DNA of 64,000 nt from Limnanthes douglasii subsp. nivea (lineage: Eukaryota > Streptophyta > Magnoliopsida > Brassicales > Limnanthaceae). The position numbers and the translations under genes were made by a program. Location: positions 171,200,386 through 171,264,385 of the forward strand of contig JAUPFV010000001.1 of NCBI GenBank assembly GCA_036936605.1, read 5' to 3'. Positions 61,470 to 64,000 of this stretch are shown one piece after another. The notes beneath the pieces were generated by a model. The model was not told the origin of the DNA. It saw nothing but the letters and a program-made list of their open reading frames with translations, and searched no databases. Positions within the stretch are counted from its first letter, which is position 1; every line of letters begins with the position of its first letter.

Positions 61470-62209
61470 ATGTGTGACAATATTGGTCTGAGCCGGTCTG
61501 GTCGGGTTTTGTCCAGTCCAAACATTTAACGGGACGAGTACAGATATATGAATTATGATCCGTAAACGGATCGGGTCGAGTATCGTCCAACCCGATCCCA
61601 TCCGATCCGTAAATATAAACTATATATAAAATATAAAAAATGTATTAAAATATAATTGTAAATTTATAAAATATAACTAAAAAATATACTTACGAATTAC
61701 TAGAAGACTAACATTTATATGTTTACCAATCGTATTCCGTTTTGAGTAATTATTATTTTACTTTTAGAGTCAATAATATATTTATTAATTATTTTCTTTT
61801 TTTTCATAAACTAATTTCATAAATTATAAATATATTTTTTCAGATCTTTGCTTCTATGTACTTCCGATTCTAATTTCTAACTTTTCAAGTTCTTTGAATG
61901 TTTTTCTCATTCCTATTGTGTTTTAGGTAGGTTGGTTTAAAAATTCATGTCTTAAACTTTTGTTTTAAATTTAAAATAAAGTCAAATTTGAGCTGGTTTG
62001 GATCGGATCGGACTGGTTCGGCCAACCCGAATAGTAAAAACAATCTTTACGGGTCGGGTCGGGTTGACCCGCAGACATAAACGAGGCGGGTTCGGGTTCA
62101 AAAATATTAAACTCGTTGCGGATTAGACTGGGTTTGGGTTCGAGTAAAAAATAATGGGCCCAAGTGGGTCGGCTCGAACCCGATCTGAATCCGGCCCATT
62201 GCCATCCCT
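61470..62209. mobile_element. hAT-like non-autonomous element, about 740 bp
   Basis: The right end read inward starts AGGGATGGCAATGGGCCGG, the well-known start of many plant hAT-derived elements. The left end ATGTGTGACAATATTGG is a diverged inverted copy. Subterminal parts on both sides are packed with GGGTCGGGTT / AACCCGACCC-type motifs (61490-61610 and 61995-62190). The middle is AT-rich and non-coding. Confidence 0.78.
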
Positions 62210-62219
62210 AAATATGAAT

Positions 62220-62559
62220 TTAGTATAAAACATTTTTAAAAAAATTAAAGCAAAAATAATAATAAAAATGTTCATACAAATAAAATATTTAACTAGGGTA
62301 TTTTTTGAATTAGATTATATTCTTTTAAATTTTTGCTGTATATTTCATTTTATTTGTTTTAAAATAAAAAAAACTTAATATATCTTTAAATAATTGTAAA
62401 GGGTATCTGATTGGAATTTTTTTAAAATTTTAAATTTGTAAGCATAAACTATATTACTTAAATGGCCACGAAAAAAAAGCTCTCCCATCTCTTTACAAAA
62501 AACCCAACGGTAACTTGTGTTCTTCTTTGTTCCTTGGAGAAATCAGAATCAATCAATGG
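62220..62559. other. AT-rich spacer
   Basis: No gene or repeat family recognised. Confidence 0.5.
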
Positions 62560-64000
62560 ACATTGATCCATTTGATTGACGAGTTCTCCTTGTAGCCTCT
62601 CCCCCTTCCTCTTCCCACCTGAAAAGTGATTCCTGGGTTCGTAAATCCACCATCAATCAGCTTCTATACCTCAACAAATGACCAATCAGACATTGAAAAC
62701 GTCAAGCCTTCTGTACCTTGGGTATCTGCTGGTCAAAGTAACCCATCCCTTAACCTACTGGTTCCAAAGGGATCCTCTTGCAGCCAATCCAATGGTGAAA
62801 AAGGAGTCTTATGCTGGGTTCAAGTCTTTAAAAATTCTAGCCAACCTAACTCTCTTCCCCTTGTCAATCAACCTTCTACCCAAAACATGCCTCCCCCCTC
62901 TTCACTTCAGTCTCAATCTATCCTCTGGTCTATGCTGGGTAGTCTCTTCCCCACTATATCCCTAACCCCTCTCACTTTCTTAGGAAGATAAACCAGCATC
63001 TCTGTCTCCTTAGCTTGTCCGTTTTCAAGTAAATTACATGGTTACTCTAACCAACTATTGTTTTTTTCTTATAATTAACTTTTCTTTTCAGTTAAAAAAA
63101 AAATTCCCTTCGAAATGTCCCAATCCCCTTCTCAAACCTCAAAAGTCACCCCCTAAGTTAAACAACCCCTCTCTTCTTCTTTGGGAAAATTACAGACTCT
63201 CTTTCCTCTCCTGCCACCCCCTCTGCGCAACCCTAATCTCAATCCAGCTTTACTGGCCTCAAGCCTACCCTTTGAAATTGTACCTTTCCCTAGCCTCAAA
63301 CCCAAATAGTATCTCCCTAGCCTCTCCTAGACACTGCCCCTTTTCAGTTGACCCTAGAATAACTCCCTCTCTCCTCTCAATCCCTCACCCAATCTATAAA
63401 CCCCAACTTCCATCCAACCAAACTTATACTACTCCTTTGAGCAAAATAACCCCCATTTTCTCAAGTCCAATTTTTTTGAATTACCTAGTAACCTCCATGA
63501 AGACTCCCAAACCTTCCATCCCTCTTGGAAATTGCTCTCCCATCCGCACTCAGACTTTTTCCTCCTCCCTTGCCACCTTCCCTTGTACCACCGAATCCCA
63601 ACTCTCTGAACCAACAATTCCTTCCACCCTTCAACTTCCAGCTGCTCCTTCATCGCCTCCTCCCTTACCCATCTCAGCTCTCCATGAATCCTTCGTTAGA
63701 AATGCATTAGCTTTGGCCAGACACCACATGGAGTCTCGCCAAGGTCAAATCATATTTCAATCTTCTACAAAAGCTGAGTTCGAAAATTTCTTACCTCTAG
63801 TTGCTAACACCAACATCAAGCTTCCTCAAGTATTTTTCTCGCGCGCCTCCTCTGAGCTCAGCCCCGCTCGCTTGATCACCCAATCTCCCCCTCCGATCAA
63901 CTTCCCTTATTCTTTGGAGTTCTAAAAGAGAATTTGGTGACGTCGATCAGTGAACTTCCGTTCCCCCTGCTGCAAGAGTCTCCTGCCCTGTTAGAGCCTC
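62560..64000 (+). mobile_element. Pro/Ser-rich region, probably the start of a fourth LINE (ORF1), truncated by the window
   Basis: Near 62610-62665 one frame reads SHLKSDSWVRKSTINQ, similar to the opening of some plant LINE ORF1 proteins, soon broken by stops. Beyond it the DNA is C/T-rich and encodes long Pro/Ser-rich open frames, the longest being 63038-63925 (295 codons). That frame ends in a less biased part with ARHHMESRQGQIIFQSSTKA. The true frame is unclear because C/T-rich DNA stays open in several frames. Alternatively this is a host gene exon. Confidence 0.4.

Overview
The window is nuclear DNA of a plant, most likely a eudicot. The evidence is one 15-exon gene for a plant-type AAA-ATPase with GT-AG introns, together with plant-type transposable elements (Mutator-like, LINE, copia, TRIM-like, hAT). 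The closest remembered relatives of the ATPase are the Arabidopsis DAA1 / At4g28000 group, so Brassicaceae is possible but not shown. There is one apparently intact host gene; nearly everything else is transposon-derived or AT-rich spacer.

Layout. (1) 1-11536: most of a large Mutator-like element (MULE). Its left end lies outside the window and its right terminus is at 11536. It carries a ten-exon gene ending in a Ulp1-type cysteine protease domain (+ strand, broken by two stops and one frameshift), a small very acidic ORF with a clear TATA box (+), and a two-exon transposase with SWIM and CCHC zinc motifs (- strand, one frameshift). The non-coding parts are full of short direct repeats, including a 61-bp tandem array. 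(2) 12391-17095: the AAA-ATPase gene on the - strand; the exon model closes perfectly (814 aa). (3) 18030-23060: a heavily decayed LINE (+). (4) 24160-25802: LTR/TRIM-like pieces and small tandem duplications. (5) 26304-34960: three head-to-tail copies of a 2885-bp unrecognised unit; the middle copy is a chimera of the outer two. (6) 35-39.5 kb: LTR pieces, a 35-bp repeat, an internally deleted copia element and a FAR1/MULE transposase scrap. (7) 39.5-45.2 kb: AT-rich spacer without genes. (8) 45186: a tRNA-derived SINE-like sequence; 45820-51170: a second LINE of the same family as the first. (9) 52-53.2 kb: strong hairpins and a 3' LINE fragment. (10) 53732-55693: a non-autonomous MULE whose ends match the right end of the large MULE. 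It is flanked by nine T on both sides and holds a 23-bp minisatellite; it appears to have jumped into the poly(A) tail of a third LINE (55694-about 61250, - strand). (11) 61470-62209: a hAT-like non-autonomous element with a target duplication. (12) 62560-64000: a Pro/Ser-rich LINE ORF1-like region running off the window.

How the parts relate. The large MULE is the nearest thing to a multi-gene system: transposase, SUMO-protease-like protein and acidic protein lie between shared repeat-rich non-coding DNA, and a related non-autonomous element is present 42 kb away. As read here, both large MULE genes carry disabling changes; the acidic ORF does not. All coordinates of decayed elements are by eye and approximate; exon borders of the AAA and MULE genes were placed on visible GT/AG sites and checked for reading phase.
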